64,000 nucleotides of DNA from Dioscorea cayenensis subsp. rotundata (Eukaryota > Streptophyta > Magnoliopsida > Dioscoreales > Dioscoreaceae): contig NC_052471.1 in assembly GCF_009730915.1 (NCBI RefSeq), forward strand, positions 30,290,185 through 30,354,184, written 5' to 3'. A program made the translations under genes and the position numbers. Each line of letters starts with the position of its first letter. Position 1 is the stretch's first letter. Under the pieces are notes generated by a model that was not told the DNA's origin, did not search any database, and was given only the letters and a program-made list of their open reading frames with translations. Positions 24,801 through 36,156 of this stretch are shown one piece after another.

Positions 24801-24946
24801 CAGGTGAGAATACAACAACAACAACAGCAACAACACCAGGGGAGGATTTCAACAAAGTTTTCAATGCCATTTCTAGTGGAAAGATTATAGACCCATTGCT
24901 AGAATGCTTGAAGGATTGGAATGGTGTTCCCATGCCATTGTGCTAG
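21827..24946 (+). pseudogene. PAL: PAL-like protein, right-arm copy; frame broken by +1 insertions
   Basis: Exon 1 is 21827-22194 and exon 2 is 23244-24946, with a GT-AG phase-2 intron of 1,049 bp at the conserved Arg codon. It shares with the left-arm copy the lost Tyr loop ([11 protein letters not shown]), the three other deletions and the intact Ala-Ser-Gly. Exon 2 is four bases longer than in the left copy because of four one-base insertions: GGG at 24,401-24,403, A runs at 24,414-24,418 and 24,426-24,430, and an A run at 24,499-24,502. The first three change about ten residues and restore the frame. The fourth ends the protein at LIKSH, and the rest of the gene continues in another frame from 24,563. 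Without the insertions it would be 688 aa. All four are in base runs, so base-calling error is as likely as true decay. Substitutions against the left copy include Leu to Val before RGS and Val to Leu after SPQW. Confidence 0.9.
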
Positions 24947-25252
24947 AAAGAAATTAAGAAGAGTCTCCAATTAGCTACTCTGTTTATGACAAACATTATG
25001 GTTTGTGATCAATCCTAAATTAAACTAATAAATAAACTTTTTAAGAGTAGTTTTCATGCTTGTTTGCATGCTTGTTTGTGATCTGAAATTAAAATCCAAA
25101 ATAAAATAAATAAGCTTATAAGTAATGATTTTTAAAATGAAATTAATTTAATTTATAAGTAATGTCATAAAGTTTCATTCCATGTTTCCATTAGAGGTTT
25201 ATTTCGTTTATTTATAGAGTCTATGACTTTTTTTTATGTATATTATCTTTTT

Positions 25253-25261
25253 ACAAAGTAA
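25253..25261. repeat. Target-site duplication of the 5.6-kb LINE (left copy)
   Basis: ACAAAGTAA directly abuts the (ATAA)n-type tail of the LINE and is repeated at 30,853-30,861 beyond its other end. Confidence 0.75.
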
Positions 25262-25465
25262 TTATTTATTTATTTATTTATTTATTTTGAAAAAAGTGGA
25301 TAAATCACGTTCATTAAAAAAGAAACACCAAAAGGAGCAGAGGCTCAAACAAAATAAACCACCAGAAGTGGTTGAGAAAACAACAGACACAACGAAAGCC
25401 AGAGAGAAAGAAGGGGAAAACACCTAAAGGAAGGGAAACTCCTTTAGGGATACAAGTAAAAAAGA

Positions 25466-28400
25466 CTAAATCTCCCCCGGGGAAGAAGGTCTCGATGACG
25501 GGGCATCCTGCACCACATCTCTGGAACTCAGGAAATCAAGACTCCTCTTTATCTTTGACACAGGTTCCTCAAGTTTCGCCTTTTTAGCTTCAGAGGCTGC
25601 ATCGAACCATGAAATTATCATGCAAATAATCTTTAAAATAATTGCAACAGTCGAAAGGCAATCGGAATTAAAGATACGAGCATTTCTTTCAAGCCAGATA
25701 TTCCAATTAATAGCTCTCACAAGCAAATCCCAAAATGGGATTAGATTTTTAGACAGATTGCTTCTCCAGTTTCCCCAGAGGTCCGAGAGGGATCTAGGGG
25801 AAAGAAAGATCCCAAAAAGTTGTCCAAAAAAATTCCAGATATGCGAGGCGAAGGAGCAATGGAGAAGGAGATGATCAGCCATTTCAATTGCCGCGTGACA
25901 CATCACACAAGTAGCAGAATGAAGGAAATTGCATCTACGCAAAGCTAAGTTATCCAGTGTCAAGATCTTGTAATCCCAGGCAAGCCAGTTGAACAAATTA
26001 ATTTTTTCCGGGCATATGCTTTTCAAGATAATAGGTGACTTGGAACACCTCAACCAGCCGTCATTCAAAAAATTGTAGAAAGATTTGACTAAGAAACTGC
26101 CATTGGCCGTGAGGGACCAACGTTTTTCATCATGCTCCGAAGAGGAAAGCGCAATGGCTCTATTGATAAGAGTGCTCCACTCAGGGGAGTTGCTCAAAGG
26201 AGACACCGAATTGCTGCTCAAATAATCCCGAATCGTGATCTCCCTAAGAGTGGAAAGTTGGAACAAATGAGGCCAGATGTCTGCAGGAGCACGCCCATCC
26301 ACCCAATTCTCCAGCCAAAAGAGCGTGGAAGCCCCATTCCGAGTGATGGAGATTAAATTTTTTCTAAAAGCAGGGAGGGAGTGCAAGATACCATTCCAGA
26401 AGAAGGATCGCCTTCTACAAGGTTTATGGTACAGGTTCCACATTGGGGAGTTCCGATAGTAATTTTCGCGTAGAATATCCTTGCCACACCAACGGGTCTC
26501 AGAAGCAATCTTCCACCACTATTTGCCCAGAAGGGCATTGTTAAAAGTATGTAAATTCAAAATTCCCCAACCTCCTTGCTCTTTAGAACGACACAGTCTA
26601 GTCCAGGAAACCAGTCTTATTTTGCTCTGATGATTGTCCGGTCCTGACCAGAGAAAATCTCTGCGAATCTTATCGATACCCTTAATAACCCAGGAAGGAA
26701 GTTTAAATATCGACATCCAGTAGGTGGGGATGGCAGTAAGCACTGAGTTAATCAGTGTGAGCCTCCCCCCTAGGGATAGTAATTTAGATTTCCAAGAACC
26801 GAGCCTCAGTCGAATTTTGTTAATTAGAATATCCCAATCCTGTCTTCTTAGTCTTCCCCCTGAAATAGGTATGCCGAGATAGGTAATCGGAAGGGAACCA
26901 GAGGCACAATGAATAGTCCTGGCCTGGGAAATAAGAGGAACCTGATTTCTCAGAGCAGCATATAGGCAAGTTTTATCCGAATTTACCTTGAGTTCTGAAA
27001 TGCCCTCAAACATATAGAGAATGAGTTTGATGATTCGCAGATCTTCATCGCCCCCATTAGTAAGTATGAGAAGATCATCAGCATATTGCAGATGACACAT
27101 CTTGATCCCAGAGCCACCAAGGACCACCCCATGAAGAATTCCAGAATTCAGAGCATTGTTAATCATAGCACTAAGAACATCAACCGCAAGAGCAAAGAGG
27201 AGAGGTGAGAGAGGATCTCCCTGTCTTAGACCTCTGCGATATCTGATGTAACCACTTTGGCTGCCATTGATGAGAAATTTCGCTTTGGTAGAGGTAAGAA
27301 TAGAGTTAATCCAACCTATCCATTTATCACTAAAACCCCTAGCATGTAGGAGCTCCAAAAGAAATTCCCAATCCACCGTGTCAAAGGCTTTTGCAAAATC
27401 CACTTTAAGAATCAGTCCAGGGGACCTATGTTTTTGCATATAGAAGATGAGTTCGTTGGCAGTGATAATATTATCAGTGATGCATCTCCCTTTAATGAAT
27501 GCCGACTGGGTCTCATCGATCAAAATGTTGATCTTAGATCTTAGTCTGTTTGCTAAGATTTTGGATATGATTTTAAGGGAGGAGTTAATCAAACTAATTT
27601 GACGAAAATGCGAAGGGTTCTCCGGGCTTTGGTTTATGGGGATAAGAACAATGTTGGCCCAATTGATTCTTTCTAAATTGGCTCTCCCCCAGTAGAAGTC
27701 CTCACAAAGCTTGAAGATGTCGTCCTTGACAATCGCCCAATATTTCTGAAAGAAGAAGATCGGGAAACCATCCGGACCAGGCGCTTTGTCCGCATTTAAG
27801 TCAAAAACTGCCCGTCTAATTTCCTCATGAGTGAAAGGATTGTCAAGTGAAGAGAGGTCGTGCTGGAATTTAGGGCCAAGTAAAAATTGCCAGTTAATTT
27901 TGAAGCGAAAATCTTGAGTTGAGCCACAAAGGTTATGATAGTAGGCAGTGAAGGAATCCCCTATTCTTTTTGTATCCGTGACTCGAATATTGTTATGAGT
28001 AATCCAAGGAATAAAATTCCTGTTCTTCCGACCGTTGGCCACTGAATGAAAAAAACTGGTATTTTCGTCTCCTTCTTGAAGCCAGGATACCCTAGCTCGC
28101 TGCTTCCAGTAAATCTCCTCATGATTGAGGATTTGGAATAACTCTGATCTCAAGGATGAATCTCTGGCAATCTCAACATCAGTGAGGAGGCGAGTTTCTT
28201 TCAAGTTATCCAGGAGATCAATTTCATGCAATAAGGCCAGCTTGTTAAGCTTAATCGAACCAAAATCTGTTTTAGCCCAGTACTTAAGCTGCTTTCTGGT
28301 ATTAGCGATCTTCTTGGCCAGGATGAAGGCCCCACATCCCTGGAAATGATGCGAGCACCACCAGTCCTGATTGTGGTCCTGAAGATGCTCAGCCAAGCAC

Positions 28401-29142
28401 CAAGTTCGTTCAAAGCGGAATGGGCGCTGAACAGGAGAATGATCCCCCGCTTCAAGTCTAATGGGCACATGATCAGAGCTAAGTCTAGGAAGACAATTTT
28501 GAGTAGTTTTGGTGAAAAGCGAAATCCAATGAAGATTGACAAGGAAGCGGTCCATTTAATCCAAATTGGATTGCTTTGACCATTAGTCCAAGTAAAACGC
28601 TTCCCAAACGATGGAGGCTCAACAAGATGGAGGTCCCTAATAAGCATTTGTGCTTGCCTAATGCCATCAAGATTAGGGAAACTATTAGACTTGTCACTAT
28701 GGTTGAAAATGGAATTAAAATCCCCACAGATAACCCTTGGGGCATCCCCTCCAGGCTGGCAAATTCTGATTTCATTCCAAAAGTCAGATTTCAAGTGACG
28801 TGAGTTTGGCCCGTAAACAGTGGTACAGACCCAGCGAACTTCATTGGATTTGCTTCTGAATTCAACATAGAGGCAAAATAAGCCTTGAAAGATCATTTGA
28901 CCCACATGCAAATTATTGTTCCAACCAATAATCATTCCACCCGCAGATCCTAAGGCCGGAGTGTAAACAAATTGGTCAAGACGGGTCCCACCAATAGATC
29001 TCCAAATGGAAGGGTTAATAGAACTAAGTTTGGACTCTTGGATGCAACATATGTCAGCGTGATGAATTTGTAAAAAGTCTCTAACTAGGAAGCGCTTAGA
29101 AGATCTTCCTAAACCCCTAACATTCCAGTTGATAATATTCAT
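25466..29142 (-). pseudogene. LINE ORF2: endonuclease-reverse transcriptase, two lesions
   Basis: Starts at 29,142 with MNIINWNVRGLGR. The AP-type endonuclease shows WNVRGL, IQESK, VYGPN, GDFNSI and later SSDHVPI. Reverse transcriptase (26,519-28,555) shows DKAPGPDGFPIFFF, KVDFAKAFDTVDW, RRGLRQGDPLSPLLFAL and the catalytic LQYADDLLIL. The C-terminal part (25,466-26,443) has the zinc finger CVMCHAAIEMADHLLLHC and WNIWLERNARIFN, typical of plant L1 elements. It would drive target-primed reverse transcription. One base is missing near 28,555 (IWIK, then the frame changes to DRFLVN). A TAG at 26,519-26,521 replaces a codon just after NALLGK, where the family usually has Trp. Both lesions are single-base events. 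Confidence 0.9.
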
Positions 29143-29169
29143 AAGAAAACTAATTAGGACCAGAAGCGG

Positions 29170-30823
29170 AACCTAGACTCGAGGTTCCACCTGAACAAGG
29201 AACAGTCGATCTAATTGATTCAAGCATGCGTAAATGTGATAAGCAATTATCTTTATGGTGCAGCGAATCAAAAGAGATACCACAAGCATTGCAATAATTA
29301 ATTAATTGCAGATCATTCCAGTCATTTATAAGAAGAAGGGTGGAAGAAGTACCTTCCGGAGGCGTGCTAGATGTCCCCTTTTTCTTAGTAGATCTGGGTG
29401 GTTGTGGAATGAATCCTGCTTCCTCATTCCATCTTGAAGATGGTTTCTTCCTACGTTCACTTCGTCTAGTACCCAGGGAGGGGTCCTCCGTTTATCCCGA
29501 TTTGAGCAATCTTTTGACTTTCTCCTCAAAGTCTGATTCTGAGTCGTCCTCCTCCCTACTACCAAGGCTTTCCCCCTCTTGTCCAAATCCGTCCGTCAAC
29601 TGATCAGTAGGATCATGCAGCTTCTCATCTAGGAGATTCTCCTCACTCCATAGTTCCAATTTCTCATGCTGGTTAGGCACATCGTTCAACAAGGAACGAG
29701 AAACAAGTACTTTAGAGAATATGGATGGAACAAGGGTCCATAAGCCATGAAGATAAGTCCACTTGAAATTCGGGGGTGGAGGGAGATTAGAGGGAGGATG
29801 ATCTGGATTACTGTAGCTATCAATTTCCTCTACAACATCCCCACTATCAGATTGGGCCAGATTATGGGAACTAAAGTTGGCGGGTTCCAGAGGAACCTCC
29901 GAAATCAGGCCCACCGGATCAGTTCCAGTTGAGTTAATGGCAAGTTTATCCAATGAGAGGCTTGGCCCAAGAAGAGAAGGCCCAGGTATATGAGTCCCCA
30001 TCTCAGCTCCAGGGACACGAGCAACCTTCTCACACCCAGGATCATTGGCGGGCTCCAAAGGAACAATGGGGCCCAGCAAAGCGTGGCCCAGCAAAGACTG
30101 GTCCGAAGAGCCCAAAGCAAGGCTATCAACATCGGCTGAGGGGCAACCGTCGCATTCTAGGTTAACACGTGGTCCGCCATGGTTGTCCGCCAACAACCTA
30201 GGATCCTCGGCCAATACATGTGCGACAGCGCGATGCTTATCTTGATTATTGTGTAGCGACCGTGCCAAAGCATGCGACGTCGGGGGACCGGAGGATAATA
30301 CCTCTTTCGAGGGGCCATCGGTCCGACGGCATTCCATCCCGGACTCATCCGGTTCTGACCTCCGAAAGCCGGAGATCCCGGGAGCGGAGCTCACCGGACG
30401 AATCCCAGCGTCGAAGTTCAGTGCCCCGGGAGCCATGCTCACCGGCCGGGCTTGTTTTGGAGGCTTCGTAGAGACCCCGGGAGTAGTGCTCTCCGGCCGA
30501 GTCAGAAGTTTCTGTGCTCGAGGCCTCCATGTCTGAGCAGTCTTCTGCGACGCTGGTAGGCGATCGGGAGGTCGTTTATCAGTTCTATCAATCTCCAGTC
30601 CTTGAGCATCCACCACCACCTTCCCCTTAGCATCTCGACCATGATCAGCGGCAGCGATTGATTGATCAGGATTGGATCTCGGTTCGATATCCTCCGGACG
30701 TGGCGAAGAATAAGCATATTTTTCCAGGTCGCGTCGAAACGTCAGGAAAGGAAGTCGATTATCCGTGATGAGAACCACAAACTTGCGCATGCCAAAGCTC
30801 AGAACAATCTCATGTGGAAGCAC
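29170..30823 (-). pseudogene. LINE ORF1 (RNA-binding-type protein), N-terminus missing
   Basis: The open frame 30,823-29,492 is rich in Pro, Ser and Asp and lacks the N-terminal DUF4283-like domain usual in plant LINE ORF1. It starts without an ATG at the element's 5' edge. It contains imperfect repeats of the type RPxSxxPG (around 30,400-30,530). After a frameshift near 29,490 the frame continues to about 29,170, with a Cys-x2-Cys and His/Cys cluster (YCNACGISFDSLHHKDNC) like the zinc knuckle expected at the end of ORF1. The product would coat LINE RNA. The call rests on position before ORF2 and on the Cys cluster, not on strong sequence identity. Confidence 0.6.
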
Positions 30824-30852
30824 AACATGATGGCGACACCGAAATCAGCACA

Positions 30853-30861
30853 ACAAAGTAA
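30853..30861. repeat. Target-site duplication of the 5.6-kb LINE (right copy)
   Basis: ACAAAGTAA, identical to 25,253-25,261. Confidence 0.75.
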
Positions 30862-30939
30862 ATTTTCCAACGTCATTTATCTTACCTTCTTCCTTCACAC
30901 AAGGTTTTTTAATGAATAAAATATTAATTTTTAACCACC

Positions 30940-31545
30940 ATGCGCATTGTGTCCAGATGATCCCAAAATAACATTTTTAAAATCTTAAACAATTATTCCA
31001 TAACCACTTGTGATATCTTCCATCTATTAATAAATTGGATAAATTATTTTTATTAATATTTTTTTTATATTTATCACATTTTTATGGAATTTCATTTTTC
31101 TTTTTTACTAAAATCATACAAAAGATGTGAAGATAATTTTCCCAGCATGTTAAACATATGAGTTCTACATTCATAATAATTTTTAAATTACTTGCACCTA
31201 TAAAAGCTTTCAAGCATTCATTTTTTATAAACCTTAATTAATTATTTGAGACGTTTTGGGGGAAAAAATATTATGAGATATTGGAGTAAACAAAAAAAAG
31301 AGATAAATGAGTGTAATTTACTCCAATGATATTTTATAATAACTTATTTCATTCGGAAAAACAAATGATTAAGCACAGTTCTTCTTTCATCTTTGTTAAA
31401 CTCAAATAAAATGATTTTAATTTGATTAAATCTAATGATGTTTTTCTTAATAATTTTTTTTTAAATGAAATATCATTTATTTATTTTGTATATTATAATT
31501 TAAATAAAATTTGCATTATTTTAATAACTTTATTTTTTTTTAATG
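30940..31545 (+). repeat. Diverged copy of the 45-51 kb tandem-repeat unit (first part)
   Basis: Matches the unit that begins near 45,060, with shared blocks such as TTATGAGATATTGGAGTAAAC, TACTCCAATGATATTTTATAA and AAAGCTTTCA. The copy is interrupted and resumes at about 37,365-37,490, so a LINE end and the hAT element inserted into it. Confidence 0.75.
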
Positions 31546-31655
31546 CAGTGGAGGTAGTTTGTAGACTTTATTTAAAATGGAGGAGAATTTTTCAGCTATC
31601 AGGCGTTGTATTTAGTTCTCAAGGCCTTTTCTGTGTGCAGAGGAAAAAGCTGATG
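31546..31655 (+). mobile_element. LINE fragment, first piece, split by the hAT element
   Basis: This piece and 37,160-37,375 become continuous when the hAT and one copy of its 8-bp duplication are removed. The second piece ends in a plant-LINE 3' signature. The first piece carries no recognisable domain. Confidence 0.45.
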
Positions 31656-31663
31656 ATGGTTAT

Positions 31664-31850
31664 TAGGGCTGTTCAAAAAAACCGGTTAAACCGTAAACCG
31701 GACCGGACCGGTTTTATTTGAACCGCCGGTCCGGTTCCAACCGGTTTCATTATTAACCGGTCCGGTCCGGTTTTGGAACCGGTTCCAAACCGGTCCGGTC
31801 CGGTTCCAGTTTTCGGAACCGCGGTCCAAACCGGACCGGACCGGTTTATG
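31664..31850. repeat. 5' TIR and CCGGTCC subterminal repeats of the hAT
   Basis: TIR TAGGGCTGTTCA followed by a dense cluster of CCGGTCCGGT and its complement in both orientations. Such subterminal clusters are transposase-binding sites in characterised hAT elements. That role is inferred here. Confidence 0.85.
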
Positions 31851-32837
31851 TATAAATCTAAAATCTGTAAATATATTTATTATGTTATATGGTTTTTTAC
31901 TTTTTACTTTTTAGGTTTTATAAATTTATACTTTTCAGTTTTCAGTTTTCACCGGTTCAGAAGCCTCAGAGAGCAAAAACTAAAAAGTAAAAGCTCTTCT
32001 CAATGTTCTCATTTCTCAGAGTTCTCTGCCTCCGAAACCAAGGGACCGACTGACCGAGACTTCGAATCTCCGGCTCCGCCACTCAGCCTCCGGCCTCTCC
32101 CAGTCTCCCTGATCCCTCTCACTCTCCTCCGCGATCGCTCTCTGGTCTTTCTCTACCCCTCTCGCTCTCTCTCTCTTTCTTCAAAGTTGAAGATTTCGAT
32201 CGAAAGGTATCTTTTGACTCTTGATTGTGTTCTTTTCTTTTCTCGATGATTGATTTAGTACTGAATGGGTTATTGTTACAATCGACGGATGATTCGAGGA
32301 TTTCCGCTTGTTTTTGGTTTAGTTTGGTGTTTTGGCGATTGGCTTTGGTTAAAGCAATTTAGGTTGGGGACTTAGGGTTTTGCCTTTTTGGTGATCGATC
32401 CAAGCTTGATCTTCTGTTTGTGTTTAGTGTTTAGTGATGGTGATTCACCGATTTTTCAGATTTTGTTTACTGTTTAGTGTTTACTGTTTATGATTTATTG
32501 TTTTCTATATTCATTGAAAGTTTAAAATGCATTCTCTTGGACCTTATCACCTTTTCTCTTTTCTATAATCTTTTCTTCTCTTAATCATTAAAGAAAAGAA
32601 TGGAATGCAGGCAATTGGTTGGAAACTTGGAAGTTGGAACTACATGTGGTATTGTTTTGGTAGATTATTTACTCATTCTAATTTCTAGGTATCATGTATA
32701 ATTCTGAATTTCTGACTAATCCAATTAAATTTGCAATGTTTCCACTTTACTTCTTTGGACTGGTCATTGTACCACTATGTTGCTGTCTAATTTCTAATTT
32801 CTAACTTGATTGTTTTATAATTGGTTTAGCAAACTTG

Positions 32838-34752
32838 ATGGCTGAAGAAAATCAAGTTACATCTAGAAATGTAACAGAGACAGCGTCAAGTGTTGTTTCA
32901 AGAAAGAGAAAATCTTCTTTGCGTTCCGATGTTTGGGAAGATTTCAAAGAAATAGAAGGGACTGATAGGGTTGAATGTAAACACTGCAAGAAGAATTATA
33001 AGTGTGATAAGAGCAAAAATGGCACTAGTACTTTGCGTAAGCATATAGGAAAGTGCACGAAGAACCCAAATAATGATAGCAAAAGCCAAAAAACTCTAGC
33101 CTTTGACAAGGTAGATGGAACTGATGGTAAGTTGGTGACCGTGAATTTTGATCCTAAAGTTTGTAGAATGGCTTGTGCCGAGTACATAGTGTGCGGGGAG
33201 CTACCATTTAGGCATGTTGAAAATGTGGCATTCAAGGCATTTTGTTTCAAGCTACAACCTAAGTTTAAGCCACCATCTCGGGCAACTGTGGCTAGAGATT
33301 GTTACCAACTGTACTTGGACATGAAGACAAAATTGTGTAAGAGTATGAAGAAGCATAGAGTTTCCTTGACCACAGACACTTGGAGATCCATTCAGAATAT
33401 CAACTATATGTGTGTCACAGCGCATTTTATTGACAAGGGTTAGGTTTTGCATAAGAGAATCATCAACTTTTTTCAAGTTCCAAATCACAAGGGGGAGACC
33501 ATTAGTAGAGAGCTTGAGACATGCATGCGGGAATGGAAGATCAAAAAACTATGCTCTATCACAGTTGATAATGCATCGTCTAATGATGCGACGACTAAAG
33601 CAGATTTGAGGAGGAAATTGTGTTATGCTACAAGTTCTATTGTTTTGGAGCCAAAAATTTCTACACTTAAGATGTGGTGCTCACATCATCAATTTGATTG
33701 TGAATGAAGGTTTGAAGGAGATCGAGAAGTCTGTTTCTTCCATAAGGCTTGCTTGCAAATTTGTGCGGTCTTCAACAGTGAGACAACATTTATTTGAAGA
33801 ATGTTGTGAAAGAGAAAAAATTGAAACAAAAGCCTTATTGTGTTTAGATGTGGCCACTAGGTGGAATTCAACCTATCTTATGTTGGATACAGCAATAAGA
33901 TTCCAAAAGGCATTTGATGGGATGGTTGGCGATGGGAATTATGATAATTATTTCATAGAAGAAGATCAACAACCACCTACTGATGATGATTGGGAGCATG
34001 CAAGGGAATATACAGAGTTTCTGAAGACTTTTTATATGGCTACTAAAAAGTTTAGTGGGTCATCATATACAACATCAAACTTATTTCTTCCAGAAATATT
34101 TGATATTTCCCAAAAGTTGGATAAGATGATAAATCAACCAGATGAGAATCCCACACATTGTATGATGGCTATTAGAATGAAGCAAAAGTTTGACAAGTAT
34201 TGGGGGGATGCAGAGAAAATTAGTGATGTGTTGTTTGTGGCTTTTGTTCTTGATCCAAGGTTCAAGTTCAAATTACTTAGACATTTTTATGCTAAATGTC
34301 GAAAACCACAAGATTATATTGAAGCTTTGTGCCAAAAAATTGAGAAGTTGCTTAAAGGATTTGTTCAAACTTGTATAACAAAGAAAAATCCACGATCCTC
34401 AAATGATAAGCAAAAATACACAAAAGTGCTCCGATTGAAGTTGAGGAACAAGAATCGATCTTTTTGGCTTGAATATGCGAGATCTCAAGACTCTTCATCA
34501 AGTAAGCATGAAGTCGATAAATACTTGAATGATAGTTGTGAACCATACACTCTGCAATTTGATATTCTCGGTTGGTGGAGGTTGAATGGTCACAAGTACC
34601 CAATCTTGTCGCATAGCTCGGGAGTTATTAAGTGTTCAAGTTTCTACAGTTTCTTCTGAATCTGCCTTTTCTGGTGGTGGTAGAATTCTTGATTCATTTA
34701 GGAGTTCTTTACATCCAAGGATGGTTGAGACGTTGATGTGTTCGCGTGATTG
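32838..34752 (+). pseudogene. hAT transposase (BED finger, RNase H-like fold, hATC), inactivated
   Basis: Starts at ATG 32,838, just after a probable intron acceptor at 32,829. The BED zinc finger (CKHCKKNY, then LRKHIGKC) is at about residues 47-75. TTDTWRS, VDNASSND, CGAHIINLIVNEG and DVATRWNSTY mark the catalytic domain in the usual order. The C-terminal dimerisation domain shows DILGWWRLNGHKYP and, in another frame, VSSESAFSGGGRILD. Breaks are TAG at 33,441-33,443 (probably from a Trp codon, since the same frame continues), a frameshift near 33,670 and a second near 34,615. It is related to the Ac-like and plant SLEEPER-type BED proteins. Its intact relatives cut and paste elements with 8-bp target duplications, matching the element ends here. 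Confidence 0.92.
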
Positions 34753-35195
34753 AGTTTGCTTGCCATTGCGTCTTCCACCTATTATAGGCACGAAGAATGC
34801 AGGAGAAGAGTTGGACAACTTATTGCATTCTCAAACAATTTTTGGCGAGGTTATTTTTCAAAACCTCATTCTTATTTATTTTATAATTTTGTTTACTAAA
34901 CTTTTTAAACTTGTTGTTTTTCTTCCCTGCTTATAACAATTTTTCAGAAATGGACGCTTAATGTCAACCGTTCACATTCACTTGGGGAACAATTACCTTC
35001 CATAATCTCGAAGAGGATGATAGTGAAGGGGACTCGCATTAATCTTTGTTGTGTTGTGTTTGCTCTAGCTATTTTCTTGTGGACTTCACCTATGCTTTCT
35101 GAATTTTTCCAGCATTATGAGTTTGTGGTTGTGTGGGCTTGATTCATCAGCATATCTAATGAATTTTCATCAAGGATTGAAGTTCATCAATTCAT

Positions 35196-35255
35196 TGTAT
35201 TTTCAAGGATCACATCCGAGATTTTCTTGTGCAATCAGAAGAATTTTCTGCACAG
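35196..35255 (+). pseudogene. Captured exon fragment resembling exportin-1 (XPO1/CRM1) C-terminus
   Basis: The frame reads FKDHIRDFLVQSEEFSAQ, closely matching the C-terminal segment of plant exportin-1, the nuclear export receptor. It ends at CAG followed by GTATG, a good splice donor. It lies inside the hAT element in the same orientation as the transposase. No other exportin exon is visible nearby. Confidence 0.75.
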
Positions 35256-35313
35256 GTATGTTTATCATGTTACTTCTCTCTGTGGTTTATTAGTCTATCT
35301 AATGAATTTGCAG

Positions 35314-35409
35314 GTTATATTAGCTACAAACATTGCTGAGACATCAGTAACAATCCATGGAATCAAATATGTTGTTGATCCTGGATTGGTCAAGGCCCGA
35401 AATATTTGA
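35314..35409 (+). pseudogene. Captured DEAH-box RNA helicase exon fragment (first copy)
   Basis: Preceded by an acceptor (TTTGCAG) at 35,307-35,313, the frame reads VILATNIAETSVTI, then GIKYVVDPGLVKAR and a stop. This is the ATNIAETS motif region of spliceosomal DEAH-box helicases (Prp2/16/22 family). The reading phase at the acceptor is 0, the same as the upstream exportin-like donor, so splicing would join the two in frame. Confidence 0.82.
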
Positions 35410-36156
35410 AATCAGGAATTCTTTATGATTAATGTTCTCATGACTATTTTAAATGTCATTACATTCGAAAAGTGTAAAGCATAGTGTATATTTACTTCCT
35501 GTTGGTTTGTTTAGACATTATGAATCCTGTTTTCTGAAATCTATTTTGTCTGGAATTGTATAATAATCACCTAGTACAGGGAGGATGTCTCTGTTGAGTC
35601 TGGTTTGTGTCATTTCTTTGATCAGTGTTTTGAATTAGTGTTGTCCCAGAATTACATAAAACTTGGTGTTCATTTATTTTTCATAATTAATTAGCTTCTA
35701 AAAAGGAAAAACATTTTATGTTTCCTTTTTTGTTATTCTAGGGAAACATATGATGTTTGGAAAGCTTTATTTTCTGGGTGTGAATCAAATTTGACAAATT
35801 ATGTTGTTAAGTCTATTGCTTCATTTGGGTGTGGTTGATAATATTTTTGCAGTTTTGTGAGTGCCTATGAAACCTATATATTGACTCGATGACATATTTC
35901 TATCTATCATAATATTTCTTGTTCTCTTTAAATTTCCTTTTAAGTGATGTTGCAAATTTCGAGAGTCACTTGAACTAAAAGCAATCTCGATTGTAATATA
36001 AAGTTCTAAAGATAAGCCCCAGCTTTGTGACTATCTTTGTTTACTAAGTATTTGAATAAGACCTCATAAAATGTTTAGTTATTCTCTTCGATAATCATTT
36101 GAAGGCTTAAAACTTGTCGTCACTATGATTTGTGTTACTGTGTATACTGGGTACTG

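Larger units (their letters stand above)
18219..25225. repeat. Right arm of the ~7-kb inverted segmental duplication
   Basis: Inverted copy of 3,661-10,678 containing, in mirrored order, the SINE, the tandem duplication, the LINE fragment and a PAL gene. The proteins differ from the left copy at only a handful of aligned positions outside the repeat tracts. The arm ends near 25,225, about 28 bp before the target duplication of a younger LINE. Confidence 0.95.
25262..30852 (-). mobile_element. Nearly complete L1-type LINE (5.6 kb) with target-site duplication
   Basis: Minus-strand element bounded by the 9-bp direct repeat ACAAAGTAA. It has ORF1 (30,823 to about 29,170), then ORF2 with endonuclease, reverse transcriptase and C-terminal zinc finger, then a 3' end with the GATTTATCCACTTTT signature and an (AAAT)n-like tail (25,262-25,290). 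ORF1 has no N-terminal initiation region at 30,852, so the copy is slightly 5'-truncated, as expected of target-primed reverse transcription. Few disabling changes are seen, so insertion is fairly recent and is younger than the adjacent inverted duplication. Confidence 0.88.

Noticed and set aside
3661-25225. Right arm as a misplaced allelic haplotig of the left arm
   Set aside because: Outer flanks are unrelated on the two sides, which an allelic contig would not explain. Kept only as a point to test because of the gap.
29747-30536. Plus-strand frames opposite LINE ORF1
   Set aside because: Antisense to a long minus-strand frame in the correct position for ORF1. No motifs.
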